A DNA stretch of 64,000 nt from assembly GCA_019671005.1 (NCBI GenBank), contig CM033741.1:2046001-2110000 (forward strand), read 5' to 3'. Positions 48,701-60,895 of this stretch are shown here, piece by piece; the first letter of the stretch is position 1; each line of letters opens with the position of its first letter. The DNA is from Hibiscus mutabilis. Its lineage: Eukaryota; Streptophyta; Magnoliopsida; Malvales; Malvaceae. Both the position numbers and the translations under genes were made by a program. The notes beneath the pieces were generated by a model. It worked only from the letters and a program-made list of their open reading frames with translations, did not search any database and was not told the DNA's origin.

Positions 48701-51700
48701 TGATTATGTATTTGCGAGAGTAGGAAAACTATTGAACTCCTTTTCACATTCTACATTTATCTGACAGTTTCTTTGTTGATTTTTTTCTTATAGATCCCCA
48801 CCTTCTAGAACTTGGAATCAATGCAGTGGAGTTGCTTCCTGTCTTTGAGTTTGATGAGTTTGAGTTTCAAAGGCGCCCAAATCCCAGAGATCACATGGTA
48901 ACTAGAAATTCAATAAGCACATACACTTTTTTTTCCCTTTTAGAGACAAAATGTCTCTTTTCTATTTGGTCTTGAAATGCATTTATTGTTACATTGTTAC
49001 TATCTTCATTGCTCTTTTCAATGTTGCTTATTTTGTTAAAAAAATTATAAATCAGTATACATTTTGCACTTAACTTGGAAATTTTAGGTACTATTCATGG
49101 TTAGAAGTAGTTGTCATCACTTTGTGGATAGTGTTCATAGGTTCCAACTACTCAATGAACTACTAAGCCCTTTAATAACATATTACAACAGTTTATTCAT
49201 AGGACATCCTGAAGAACGATGCCACTTGGATTTTGCAAGAAATAAAATTATTGGGATGTACTTGGTTTCTTGATTATTAATTTTCTTGGACCGTGGTCTT
49301 AATAGGGTGCTCTTTTGTCACACCTGCTCTGTTAAGTAGCTCTATTTAAAAATAAATTAAACAATTTTTTTTATGTTAGTTGAACGATGGATGATTGTTC
49401 GGTTATAGTTCTTTGTGCTTCAGTTGTAGTGAAATATAAGAATACTAAAAATCTTCCTCCCTCTCTCTCTCTTTTTCTTTCTTTAAATTTAAGATCAATA
49501 CATGGGGTTACTCGACAATAAATTTCTTTGCTCCTATGAGTCGTTATGCTAGTGGTGGTGGAGGAGCTGTTGATGCTTCTCGGGAGTTCAAAGAAATGGT
49601 TAAAGCCTTGCATGGGGCTGGAATTGAGGTAAATGTCTTTTGTTGCTATGGTTGGTTATAATCTCCTTTGTGTTGTTTCATTGGAAGTATTAGATACACA
49701 TATTATAGTGTTTGGTGACTTTTTAATTTTTGCACAGGTGATCTTGGATGTTGTCTATAATCACACTAATGAAGCTGATGATAAGCATCCTTATACCACT
49801 TCATTTCGTGGCATAGATAACAAGGTGGATTTTCTTTTCCTAATTTTTATTCAACAATGACAGTAAGGCATTTTGGCATTAGGAATCATGTTCCTCATTG
49901 ATGCAACATATTTTCCTCACAGTTGTATCCTACTAATTAATTTGCAGGTTTATTACATGGTGGACTTAAACAACAAAGGTCAACTGCTAAACTTCTCTGG
50001 CTGTGGTAATTCAACTTTTCTCCTAGACTTTTTTTCGTGGTCTTTCTAAGGAATCTATCACATATACTTTTTCCAGATGTACAAAGTTCTCACAAATTCC
50101 ATTATTCAGATTTTTCCAGATCTTTTTAGTGTTTTGTTTGATAACAGTTAACTCACATCTTTCATTTCAGGTCTAAAATCTCTTCTTGATAATTATAAAG
50201 ATATTTCTCATCTTTCATCACTGGAATTTAGAAAGAAACTACTATTATTTTTTCTGATTGAGAATTTAGCATCTTTCTTTTAACTTTCAACGTCTTATGC
50301 TGTTTTTGATCTATTATTGTAGTGCTGATGAGGTCAAGATCTTGCTTCTTGCATAAGTTTGGTGCAGAATATGACTGGGCGCATGTCTTTTGAATTTTTC
50401 TTCTCGATGATAAAGATAAAAAATATATTTTAACATCTGGCGGATCACTTGAGTTGATGCCTCTGAAGTTTAGAAATTCGTCTTGCTTAAGTATTGTGGT
50501 TTAAGTCAGGCTTGAGTTTTACATCTAGCTTCTCTTTCTGGTGCTTATAATATTTTGAACCAATTGCTGGGAAGTTATGAATTCATCTAAAATAAGTACT
50601 TTTGAGAGTTCAAAACAGGCTGAATTTGGGATCTATCTTATTTGTGATAAAGATATATGATTTTAGCTATAAATATAAAGTTCTTTGAGATGCAAGTTTT
50701 TTGTTCTTCAGGGAATACATTTAACTGCAATCATCCTGTTGTCATGGAGCTCATACTTGACAGCTTAAGACACTGGTATGGATACAAATCCTATAGGAAA
50801 CCATGGCATTTTTTGCTAATAATATAATATTTTCTTCTTTCTGAAAGCTATTCAAAACATTCTTTTTTTGTTTTAACATCCTGTTCTGAATTGTTTGTTA
50901 AATCATAAATCTTGTTTTATTATTGTTTCATGTACAAAACTAGGGTGAGGTATAGGTTCTGGTGTGTTTTTTCTTTTGATGGGGGTTAAACAGGATTAGT
51001 ATACAAACTTAGTTCTGCAGTTGGAAAAAGTTAAACTCAAAGAAAAACAGAATTGGCTCAGCTGAATTGTGAATCAATTTTGAGCAGTTGGATAATCTGT
51101 ATTTAAGTCAGTCAACATATTTAATTATACCTGGAGAATAATCAATAATGTTCAACATTTTATTTCTGTTACTTTTTATGTATGTGTGTATTATCTTTGA
51201 ACAACAAGATTTTGTTTTTCAAGAGTTCACCGGGCACCATCGTATATTGGTGAAACCAACCAATTTTTTGTTGGCTGACATGTTTCCTGTTCTCTGCTTT
51301 TATCAAATATAGGGTTGTTGAATATCATGTAGATGGATTTCGATTTGACCTTGCTAGTGTACTCTGTCGAGGCACAGATGGTTCTCCACTTGATGCGCCT
51401 CCACTTATTAGGGTAGGTGGTTTAAATGTTTTTCCACTGTAAATTGCTACATGCAGCATATCCTCCACTTATTATATGTTCAAATTTTTTGTGTGAGTGC
51501 AATGTTTAACTTGATTTCTTTTGAGATGTTAATTTGAATTATTTTGCAAATTGAGACTCTCAAATTAATGTTGCTTTATGGATGGCTTACATTCAAAGCA
51601 ACATTGCCTCAGTTATGCTCTTGAGTTTTTGGTTCTTAAGAATTTTGCTCCAACTTTTTTAGTGGGGGTTGCTTCAACAACTCTGAATTTGCAGTTTTTA

Positions 51701-54700
51701 GTTGTGAGTTGTCAGCTCATTCTTTATTGAACCAGGCTATTGCCAAAGATGCTACCTTATCAAGGTGCAAAATTATTGCTGAACCTTGGGATTGTGGAGG
51801 ACTCTATCTTGTTGGCAGTTTTCCTAATTGGGACAGGTATTTTGTAAAAAAAATCTTATTTCATTATGTTTGTTTAAAGAGCTAAAGCATGTAGAGCACA
51901 TAAAGACCATCCGTTATCTGAGAATACCTCTCACTATTTCATTTTCAAATAATACATTTAATTTGCTGTTGCGTCATATTTACCTGAAAACATTTGACAC
52001 TAGCATCCCTGGTTAGCAATAAATCTAGTTATAAAACCTCAAGTGAGAAGTGTTTCTGTAAATTTTGTAACCTTAAGAAAGATACATGCAATTTTGGCAT
52101 TTCCCTACTTTCTTGTGTCTATGTAAGATATCTTAAATTTTTGCCATAATAGATGTCAGATAAAATTGCTTCACTTATTATCTTTTCTTGTTTACAACTT
52201 ATACAAAACCCATGTTTTCAAAAGATTATTATAATTTGCTTGCAGTTCTTGGTTTTACATTTTCAAACCTGCTCTGATTATCTCCTAGTTGCATGGTTGT
52301 GTGATTAATCAGATATTTTTCACCTCTGGCTTTCTACTTCAAACATTTTTCTTTCCCTCTGGAAACTCTCTCTTTTGAGAAAACAGGGAACCATTCCTCT
52401 ATCAGTTTCATTTTCTGTTCTGCAGGTGGGCTGAGTGGAATGGGAGGTATCGTGATGATCTAAGAAGATTTATAAAGGTTGCACCAAATGGAACAAATAT
52501 TTTCTTTGATGCACGCTAGAGGTGCAGGATTAACTGGTTGACTACATTCTAGCCATATTAAGTTCTCTTTGATGCACGCTAAAGGTGCAGGATGAACCTA
52601 ATTGAGATGCAAGGTGCATTGAAAGGCTCATTTATGAACCATGAAGCAAAGCACCAAATAACTAGATCACTCTAACAAACTTTATACATTAACCCTGCTC
52701 AATTTCCTAGCCTGCAACTAATACCTGATGCCATTAAATGCCACTGTAGGTTCCCTCCGTTCTGTTTCCAATATGAATTTATATATAGACCATTTATTCT
52801 TTTCTTCTTAAAAAAATGTATCTTCTGTCCTTTTTGTCAGTTTAAAATAACAATAGAAATTTAAAAAATTAAGAAAAAATGGGCAAACTTAACTGAGTAT
52901 TTTTTGCTCCATTTGCCTTTCAGTTAAGGTACCTCACCTGAGAGTTGAGGAGGAGGAAAGGAGAGAGGGGGGTTGTGAGGCTACATTGCACAAGACGTTG
53001 CTTGTTGCTTCAGAATCTATATGTCATCATCAAAAAATTTTTAATAAAATAAAATACTAATGTGGTATTTAATTTCCAATGATGCTGAAATGATCTATTC
53101 ATACCTTTTGGGGTTTGAATTGTCCTTTTTTTCCCTTTGGAATATAATGATGTCTATTTGTTATCTAATTATGAGCTTCCTTAATGTAGGGCGATGCTGG
53201 TATGAAAGGAGCATTTGCTACTCGTGTCTCTGGATCTGCTGTCCTCTACTTTGTAAGTGTCATTCTTGTGGTGATATTGGTGATTGCAAATTAGATGTCT
53301 AAATAGGAAATATTCAATGGAAATCATAGGTCTAACTAGCATCTATGTTTTTGATACCCCCAATTCTCTTGTTTAAAATTAATTACAAAGCTGAATTTTG
53401 TAGATGAAGATTTAGAAAAGCTAAGCAGTATCCTAGCCACATTTTTTAGTCTAAATTTTCAATTTTTAAAGCTTTTGTTGCAAATTTTGGTATTGGTCTA
53501 GTGTATCTAATCTTTCCAAGACACTAATGTGGAACAAAAAGAAGGCTCTTGAAGAATTTAATTATTTAAGATGTTATTGTTATTACATTACTTTTTGGCT
53601 ATATTGTAATTGATACTGGTATTTAGTGATTTTATGAACATATTTTGTATTTTGTATTTGTATTTGTATTTGTATTGGTCATTTGGTATTTTGAATATGT
53701 ATTGATTTTAGGAGGATGTATTTTTCAGAGATCTTTGATGTAAATATTACTTGATACCTTCATCGGTTTACTTTTCAACTTCTTTCACTTTTAATGGCTG
53801 TAGATAATACTTTTGGCTCATTCTACAGAAAAATAAACGCAAGCCATACCATAGTGTTAATTTTGTCATTGCACATGATGGCTTCACCCTCCATGATCTT
53901 GTTTCATACAATTTTAAGGTATACAATATTCAGTACATCATTTTAAGTTTAAGTGCTTCTTTGGGGACCATGCAGTATTTCCATTTAATGTTTGTTTTGA
54001 CAGCACAATGAAGCCAATGGAGAAGGTGGAAATGATGGAAGCAATGACAACTTTAGCTGGAATTGTGGGTTTGAGGGTATGCAAAAAAGGTTCCTTTTTT
54101 GTTGAAATTTGTTTTCCATTCTTTGTCTATGCATGCATAAACTATAGTCTTGGATTATCTTAGACGCTTCAAACTGATTTCCTTTCCTTTCAATTCTTTT
54201 CATGGTTTGACTCTCCCGTAAAGAGAATATGTTCAATGTTGTATCATTTTATTAAAATTTGTTTCATCTGAGCTCCCTTTTTTCTGTTCTTATTGGATAG
54301 GAGAAACTGACAATGCTGGTATTATAGCTCTGCGCTTCCGACAAATGAAAAACTTTCATTTGGCATTGATGGTATCACAGGTAAAGATATTAGACAGTCA
54401 TTTTGTGCATCATATGATTCATGGAGGGGGACTTGTTAAGAAGGCAATGAGCTTCAACTTTTTTTAAGTTTCTTATGAAGGGGTTGAACCTTTTCTATAA
54501 ACTAATGTTATTACTGATTTCCACGAGTTTCAGTTATCTTTCTCTTGTTCTTTTTGTTTATTCTTGTTAACTGTGGAATGTGTTTTCCTCAAGGCTAATA
54601 ATTAGCAAGAAGTCTGGAGAGGTCCCAGACCTGCCCCCTTGGTTATGCGAATACACTGTTTAAAAATTGTCTATTTTGATTAGGGCTATAAGCTCTGTTG

Positions 54701-55954
54701 ATTTTTGCTCTTAGATTTCGATCGTTTGCTTTATACTGCAATTGAACTTGTAAAAGGTGGTACAATCTTTGATTGCGTCATACTCAGGGAATTCCGATGA
54801 TGCTAATGGGAGATGAATATGGGCACACACGATATGGAAATAACAATAGTTACGGGCATGATACCGCTCTTAATAATTTCCAGTGGCAGCAGGTGAATTT
54901 TTATCTGTTTTTTTTTTTTATAACTTTGATCCAATAGTACTTGCTTGATGCTATTCTTTATGTTGAAACAGTTGACTGCAAGGAAGAGTGACCACTTTAG
55001 GTTTTTCTCTGAGGTGATACATTATCGACGAAAGCATCAAATATTTTGTCATGAAAATTTCCTCACCAAAGTAAATTTCTTTACACCCGTGTTAGTGAAA
55101 CTACACATTGTCCTTTTACATTATCTGAAGCTCAATAGGTGCTTTATCTGTCCAGAGTGATGTGACGTGGCATGAGGATAACTGGGACAACCCCAACAGC
55201 AAATTCCTCGCATTTACGTAAGAAATTTCCATGCCTCGTAATAGATTTGTTATTCCTTAATCATTTGTGCTTTGAGTAATGTGTTTGCATTACCTGATGC
55301 CACATCCAACATTTGGCTTCTTGAATTGATTATAGTGTTCAGAAACAACATTTTTGTTTGCTTTATCAAGCGCTTTACCCATCCTGTGTTTGTAAATATT
55401 CTTGGGGGCTCCATTGTGCCCTTTGTGTGTGTGCATAATCTGTTTCTTTCTTAAACATCACAACTATGCATCTCTGATTCAATTCTGCTGTAAATTAATT
55501 GATTTTGCAGGCTTCATGACAAAAATGGTGGAGATATCTATCTAGCATTCAATGCTCATGAATTTTTCGTAAAAGTTTCTATACCTCCAGCACCGTGGAC
55601 GAGGAGTTGGTTCCGTGTGGTTAGTCTTATGTTTTACCTTTTCAATCTCTGTTTGTTCTGCAAACTGCTGTGTTCACGGTGGAACTTTTTAGATATCCAT
55701 GATTAACCTCAATTTCAGTACTATAAAGCTAGAGCCTGCTGGGGCTTAATGTATGGTTTTGTGGGTGATATTGTAACTGGTCCTGTGTTGTTCATGGTTT
55801 TGATCACTTGAATCTGAGGTTAGGAATGGATGTTGAAACTGCAGGTGGACACCAATCTTGTGTCACCGGATGATTTTTGCGCGAAGGAGTCCCTGGAATT
55901 GGCGGCACCTACAATGTGGCTCCCTACTCTGCCATTCTTCTTGAAGCTAAATAA
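45708..55954 (+). CDS. ISA3: Isoamylase-type starch debranching enzyme (ISA3-like), 22 exons, five one-base frame breaks
   Basis: Plastid glycoside hydrolase family 13 enzyme cleaving alpha-1,6 branches during starch breakdown. Exons: 45708-45817, 46686-46843, 47278-47371, 47547-47783, 48072-48176, 48794-48897, 49494-49628, 49738-49824, 49948-50005, 50712-50775, 51313-51412, 51736-51836, 52426-52477, 53190-53252, 53829-53918, 54004-54076, 54301-54380, 54788-54892, 54972-55070, 55156-55217, 55511-55619 and 55845-55954; equivalent to ~732 residues. Exon 1 encodes a Ser/Phe-rich transit peptide. GH13 motifs are intact: DVVYNHTNE; DGFRFDLAS (nucleophile Asp); IIAEPWDCGG (acid/base Glu); VIAHDGFTL. 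Frame breaks: one base short in exon 1, CCC for CCCC in exon 4 (near 47555), one extra base near 47674, CCCC for CCCCC in exon 6 (48796-48799), GG for GGG in exon 22 (near 55885). Correcting these restores every phase. Confidence 0.93.
53650..53676 (+). repeat. (TTTGTA)n short array in an ISA3 intron
   Basis: About four copies of 'tttgta' in the intron between exons 14 and 15. Confidence 0.75.
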
Positions 55955-56444
55955 TTATGAGCCGACCCCAGATGGATCAGAATAAGAATTTAGGAGGCCG
56001 AGAAAGGAGTACAGGATCAGATTTGTTATGTTATTTATTTGCATGATTGTATGCAATGCATTGTTGATCTTTTAAGTTCTAAAGCATTTGGAAAAAAAAA
56101 TAAAACAATTCAGCAATAAACTTAGTCTTAGAAAACTGAGTTCCCTTAAATTTTAATATTTGAAAAGTTATCCCCTTTGATTTTAATATTTGAAAAAATA
56201 AATAAAAGTTAGACATTTGTGATTTAATATTTGAAAATCATAAAAGTTAGAATCCTCTGTTTTTTTTTCTGTTTTAATTGTAAAAATGGAAAATTTTTCA
56301 TCCTATCCCCAGGGACAATATCTTATTATTCATACATGTCTATAATTTTATCAAATGATCCATATTATTGAAAATTCGAATCAATGTTCACAATTGAACA
56401 CGATACAACAATGAACCCTAACTCTCTCTCTCTCTCACACACAC

Positions 56445-56475
<31 letters not shown>

Positions 56476-56621
56476 CTAACCCCAGAAGCCCAACCACCTC
56501 ATTCCATGATCCTCAAATCAAACAAACAAATATACGAAATGGACTTCTTTTATTTAAAAATGAGATCAGCAGCACTGCCTCTATCCTGACCAAGGCCAAC
56601 ACTCTTCCCGCAGAAGCTCAA
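55955..56621. other. Intergenic region with microsatellite
   Basis: Contains the ISA3 3' end, three imperfect copies of 'attttaatatttgaaaa' between 56150 and 56240, and a compound microsatellite at 56421-56475. The right end holds the 3' untranslated region of the phytocyanin gene. Confidence 0.55.
56421..56475 (+). repeat. Compound (CT)n(CA)n(TA)n microsatellite
   Basis: A CT run (56421-56436) passes into CA and then into a TA run with one interruption. Intergenic. Confidence 0.9.
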
Positions 56622-57331
56622 TTATGAAACGACCATGAGAAACAACGCAACCCACGTTGTGACAACAGCCATAAATGGGGAGAGGCTCCATGATGAAGAA
56701 TCTGGGCCTTTGGTGGTTGTGGTAGTTGTAGATGGTGTGGTGGTCGATGCTGTGTCGCTGGATGTTGGGAGGAAGCGGAGGAAGAAGATGGTGACTTAGA
56801 CGACGACTTGGACTTGGACGGTGCTGGTGCTGGTGCTGAACCTGACTCCACTTTAACTGCAAGCTTCATGCCATTCCCACAATGGCCCACTACACCACAA
56901 ATGAAGTAATGAGTCCCGGCCTTCTTGAGAGCAACGGTGGTGGCTCCACTGTTATCTGTTGTGATGGCATTGCCCACCGTGCACGAACTGTAGTCACTCG
57001 AACTCACTTCATCCACTGTATGGCTAGTTGGGTAATTGAAAACTAGTTTAACCAAAAAAAAAAAAAAATCAAACATGTCAGTTTATCATGGATCAATCTA
57101 AATATGCTGATCAAATGTTAAATTTCATTTGAAAATTGGGGTTTAGATTTTACAACTCACCGAGGCTATCACCAACTTTGAAGGTCTTACCACTAGCCCA
57201 TGTGCTATAATCCACCCCAGTTGTCCAGCCAGAGGCGTCACCAACAGTGTAAACTTGGCCAAGCTTGGCACCACCATACACGAGACTAGCAGAAAACAAG
57301 CCATTCCCAGTCCCACACTTGAGCTCGCCAT
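56622..57331 (-). CDS. Uclacyanin-type blue copper protein (phytocyanin), two one-base deletions
   Basis: Secreted, GPI-anchored type 1 copper protein of the cell surface, suggested role in redox or wall processes. Exons: 57331-57161 and 57042-56622, with the single intron at the usual phytocyanin site (GDSL-V/FNYP). Order: signal peptide from MASSSVGLGMACFLL; cupredoxin domain with His in SHTVDEV, then Cys, His and Met in C-GVVG-H-CGNG-M as copper ligands (Met as axial ligand points to uclacyanin); a second Cys pair for the disulphide; a Ser/Pro/Lys-rich linker; and a hydrophobic GPI signal (FMAVVTTWVALFLMVVS). The frame is lost just after LAK (near 57256, one G short before the YTVGDASGW segment) and again in the linker (near 56775, a C run one base short before the Thr-rich stretch). 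With both corrected, one ~235-residue protein results. Confidence 0.88.
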
Positions 57332-57423
57332 TTTTCTTGCGGAGTAAGTAACAATGTAAAACAGGGTTATGAAAGAAGAATGAGGAGGTTTGTGTAATGG
57401 TAACTTTCTGAAATGGGATTCCT

Positions 57424-57430
57424 TATATAA
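57424..57430 (-). promoter_or_regulatory. TATA box of the phytocyanin gene
   Basis: The minus strand reads TATATAA here, about 95 bases before the ATG at 57331, with no competing TATA-like motif nearer. Confidence 0.6.
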
Positions 57431-57439
57431 TGCCATGAA

Positions 57440-59687
57440 AAGGGGGTGATAATGAGTTGGGACGGCAGGTCCTATACCTAATGCTCATCTCTCTCTTTTA
57501 TTGACCTACACATGAAACAATGGTTGTCAAGTGGGGACCCAAATGGTTAATTGGTTATCATGTTCTTTGCTAAAGCCAGTTCAAAAGACATCAATTATAC
57601 TCTCATCTTAAGCTAAGGGAACTCCACCAATATTTGCTACTTTTTTAATGCATCCTTCTCACCTCTTGGAATGATGGATTGTGAATAAAGAAAAAAAAAA
57701 CTTGTTGTTTTTCTTGTGCAAAACAGGTTAGTTTGTTGTCATCATGTGGTGTTGCCACCGTTGAGTTTATATGAGAGGTCGTCGTCGAACCGATGAAGAA
57801 GGTCATTATCACCATTAATGGAAAAAGATAGATTAAAGTGATGCAAACAGGGTGGAACATTGTAGTAATTAACAATGCTTGAACTCTACTCAAATAAAAT
57901 GTGATCGACATTAAGGAGACTGAACCCCTTGTTTGAAACACGATTCTGGCTTCCAACAACCCTGTAAAAGGCCGATTTTCGTTGCGTATGTGCAAAAGAC
58001 GTGATAACTTGGAGATTCAACTAACAAGGAGTTCAAAATATTAGAACAAAATCCCAAACGCAGTTAGAAAAGTTCCCAGTTTTTCCTTTTAATTATGCTT
58101 ATATGTTAAAATTGTGATTGCAGAAACTGGAAAGACAGAAAAAGAATTTGCAAGCATAATCTAGGGTTCAAAACATGGAACAGAACAAATGTGGGAGGTT
58201 AACATAATGGATATGATTGACACCTTTTAACTTTTCATGTAGTTTGTTTGTTTTTTTTTTCATCTTCTTTATTAATTTATAATATAAAACTGATATTATG
58301 ATCCCAATATTTTTGAAGAAATTAATGAAAAGGAAAGGAAAGGGGTGTCAAAATGGGCATTACTTCAATTAGCTTTGAGCTTCCCGACCTTATCTTTGCA
58401 CACCAATGTTTATTTTTTTAATTTAGTCCCAAAAAAGATTTAGGAGAAAGAATGATGCAATGTGTAGATTTGATCAAAACTTTCCACCTAATCCCTCCCT
58501 AAAAGGTCTTCGTGATCATGCATAAACGGGAATAATATGGAAAAAGTTGATTGGGGCTTAATTATGATAATTTGTTTATTTTTTCTCAAAAAAAATTATG
58601 ATAATATTATTATTATATAACCATAAAAAATAGATATTTCATACAATAACAAGACACGATGCATTCTTAATGCGAGAATTAAATTTAAACCTTAAATACA
58701 ATATAATTTGGTTGAACATAAACATAAAACTTATATGAAAATTTTCAAATTTATTTTGATATATCCGTATGTTTGTTTTGTATTTTCAATTATTAATCAT
58801 GTTTGGGTTCCAATTGTTTTAGGCCAACTGTCCTTTGGATTGGAGTCCAGCTTGTTCTTGTTCCGATCATCATATCTTTCACCAACTGCAACCTTCTGTG
58901 GGTCCCTCATCAATACCATCCCAACTTTTTTCTTCATAAGCTAAATAATTCTGGGATATTGATAATGGAAATATACATTTTCCCAATTAGATGTAACATT
59001 ATAACCAGGCTACCTGTAGTATCGTCTGGTAGATATAACAAATTTGTTTTTTTATTTTTATTTTTTTAATGAAACTCGTTTAACTGGTGTAGCGAGTTCC
59101 ATGATATAATATAAAAAATATTAAAAAAAGCCCTAATTATTTTATGGTAATTTAATTTATGAAGAGCGGATGAGTTAATTATTAAATAAACCCTATTCTT
59201 TTCTAAACCTATCAATTTTTTTACAAAGGTCTAGAAGCCGGACATTCCTTGTTAGGTAACTGTCCCTTCTGTCTGATAAAAGATGTCGCAAAATTCTACT
59301 AGGATTTAGAAGCTGCATCTGCATGCTGAACCTAATTGTTTGTTGCACTTTCAAAATCAGTTGAATTTCCTTTCGCTATATTCCTCTTCGGTTCAAAGAT
59401 CTGAGAACATAGGGAGATCAACCTAATCTACTTCATTCTATAAAACAGGCGTAAAAGAGCAGAAAGGATAGACAAATGAAATGAAAACAAGAAAGTCCAT
59501 AGCCTAATGGCATGCATTTTTGTTCACCAGATCCCAACCAGTACTTTTTCAACAACAGCATTTACACTGCCAAAGAATGCTTAGTTTACTCCAAGTGACC
59601 GAAACGTTCATCACTCAATCATAAGAACAAACAATTCAATCTAGTTGCTCTGTTGTACCATTCAACTTTAGCCGGTGTATGCTTGGT
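57440..59687. other. Intergenic region
   Basis: Upstream of the phytocyanin gene and downstream of the RRM remnant. AT-rich, with short open frames only on both strands. No gene or clear repeat boundaries seen. Confidence 0.5.
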
Positions 59688-60148
59688 TTAATTATCATAA
59701 GAGAGTGAACTCTGTTCTGATTGAACTTTCACAAATTGTCTACTCCGTTGAACCCGTATTGGTCTTCCCACAAGCATCTGCGGTAAAAACAAATTTTTAT
59801 CGTCTTGATTAAAAAACAAATGCAGATTACTTATTTCAACATGGCTACATCCAATTCAAAAACTCAAGACACAGAAGTAATCTAGCAAATTAATAAATAA
59901 TGAAGTACCTTTCCTCAGAAGCAAGCATCACTGCATCGGCCTCTTTCTTGGATTTGAACGAGACAAAGCCATACCCGGACGACTTTCTCGGATCATCATG
60001 AAATATAACTTCCTCAAAGACAACATTAGCACCCTCTGAACTGAAAAACTATTTTAAGATGCTCAGATCTTGCTTCATATGAAAGATTAACCACAAACAA
60101 GTTGAATACTGAAACTGGCTTGGCTTTCTCAGGTTTCGGAAGTTTCTT
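59688..60148 (-). pseudogene. 3' remnant of a plant RRM RNA-binding protein gene
   Basis: Two exon-like pieces on the minus strand, 60148-59909 and 59777-59688, encode the end of a protein: linker PKPEKAKPVSVFNLFVVNLSY, then EARSEHLK, a strand ending VFEEVIFHDDPRKS, RNP1 in SGYGFVSFKSKKEADA, and the last strand VGRPIRVQRSRQFVK. This is one RNA-recognition motif and a short tail. One T too many near 60046-60050 breaks the frame between EHLK and SSEGANVV, and the exon joint (donor at 59908) also lacks one base for phase. Nothing upstream (60150-60895) resembles a transit peptide or a first RRM, which related plastid RRM proteins have, so the 5' part appears missing. It resembles Arabidopsis At4g09040 from memory. 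Confidence 0.7.
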
Positions 60149-60895
60149 CTTTTAGTATAATTGAGGCACGGCATTCTAATTAACTGAGATAGTTAAAAAA
60201 AGATAATAAAATAAAAGTACAATCAAAGAAATACTTGGCCAGGGGAAATTAGCTAGGTACAAACTTAATCCATAAAGGGTTTTGCTGACAAGTGCCATCA
60301 AAGCACTGGTTAAATAAGTATTCAAAGAAAATATCTTTGTTTAATTACAGAAATCATCACGGACACATGATTCGAGTATACATTAGGGCACTTATTAGCA
60401 AAATCATGCATAAAACAGATAAAACATGTGCTAATATGTTAAACTACATTGGGCTTTCTAGTTCTTGAGTCCCAAGATATAGTCCATTGATTTAATGCTA
60501 TAATTTACTTGAGTTTGGTGTTTGAATTTTTGAGGTTTTTGAAAAGTGAGTAGGATTGGGATAAGAAGACAAAAGGAGGCAAAAAGGAACAGAACGAGGT
60601 TGTTTACGGATGTAATAGGAAATACCTCAACAATTGCATATCTATTTTAAGGGAATACAACAGAAATGAATGATTAAAATTCTCATTACTGCGTTCTCTA
60701 TTAATCAGATCAGTGAGGAAAAATGCTTAAGAAAAAGCAGAAAATTAACATTAGTTATAAAAACAAAAGGACTTCCATTCAAATGTTTGAAACTACATTA
60801 CTCACAAACTACACAGATTGTAGCTTCAGCAAAACTATCTGTAAGTCTACTTAAAACACCATCATTGATACAAGGAATAATCAATGGACAATAAG

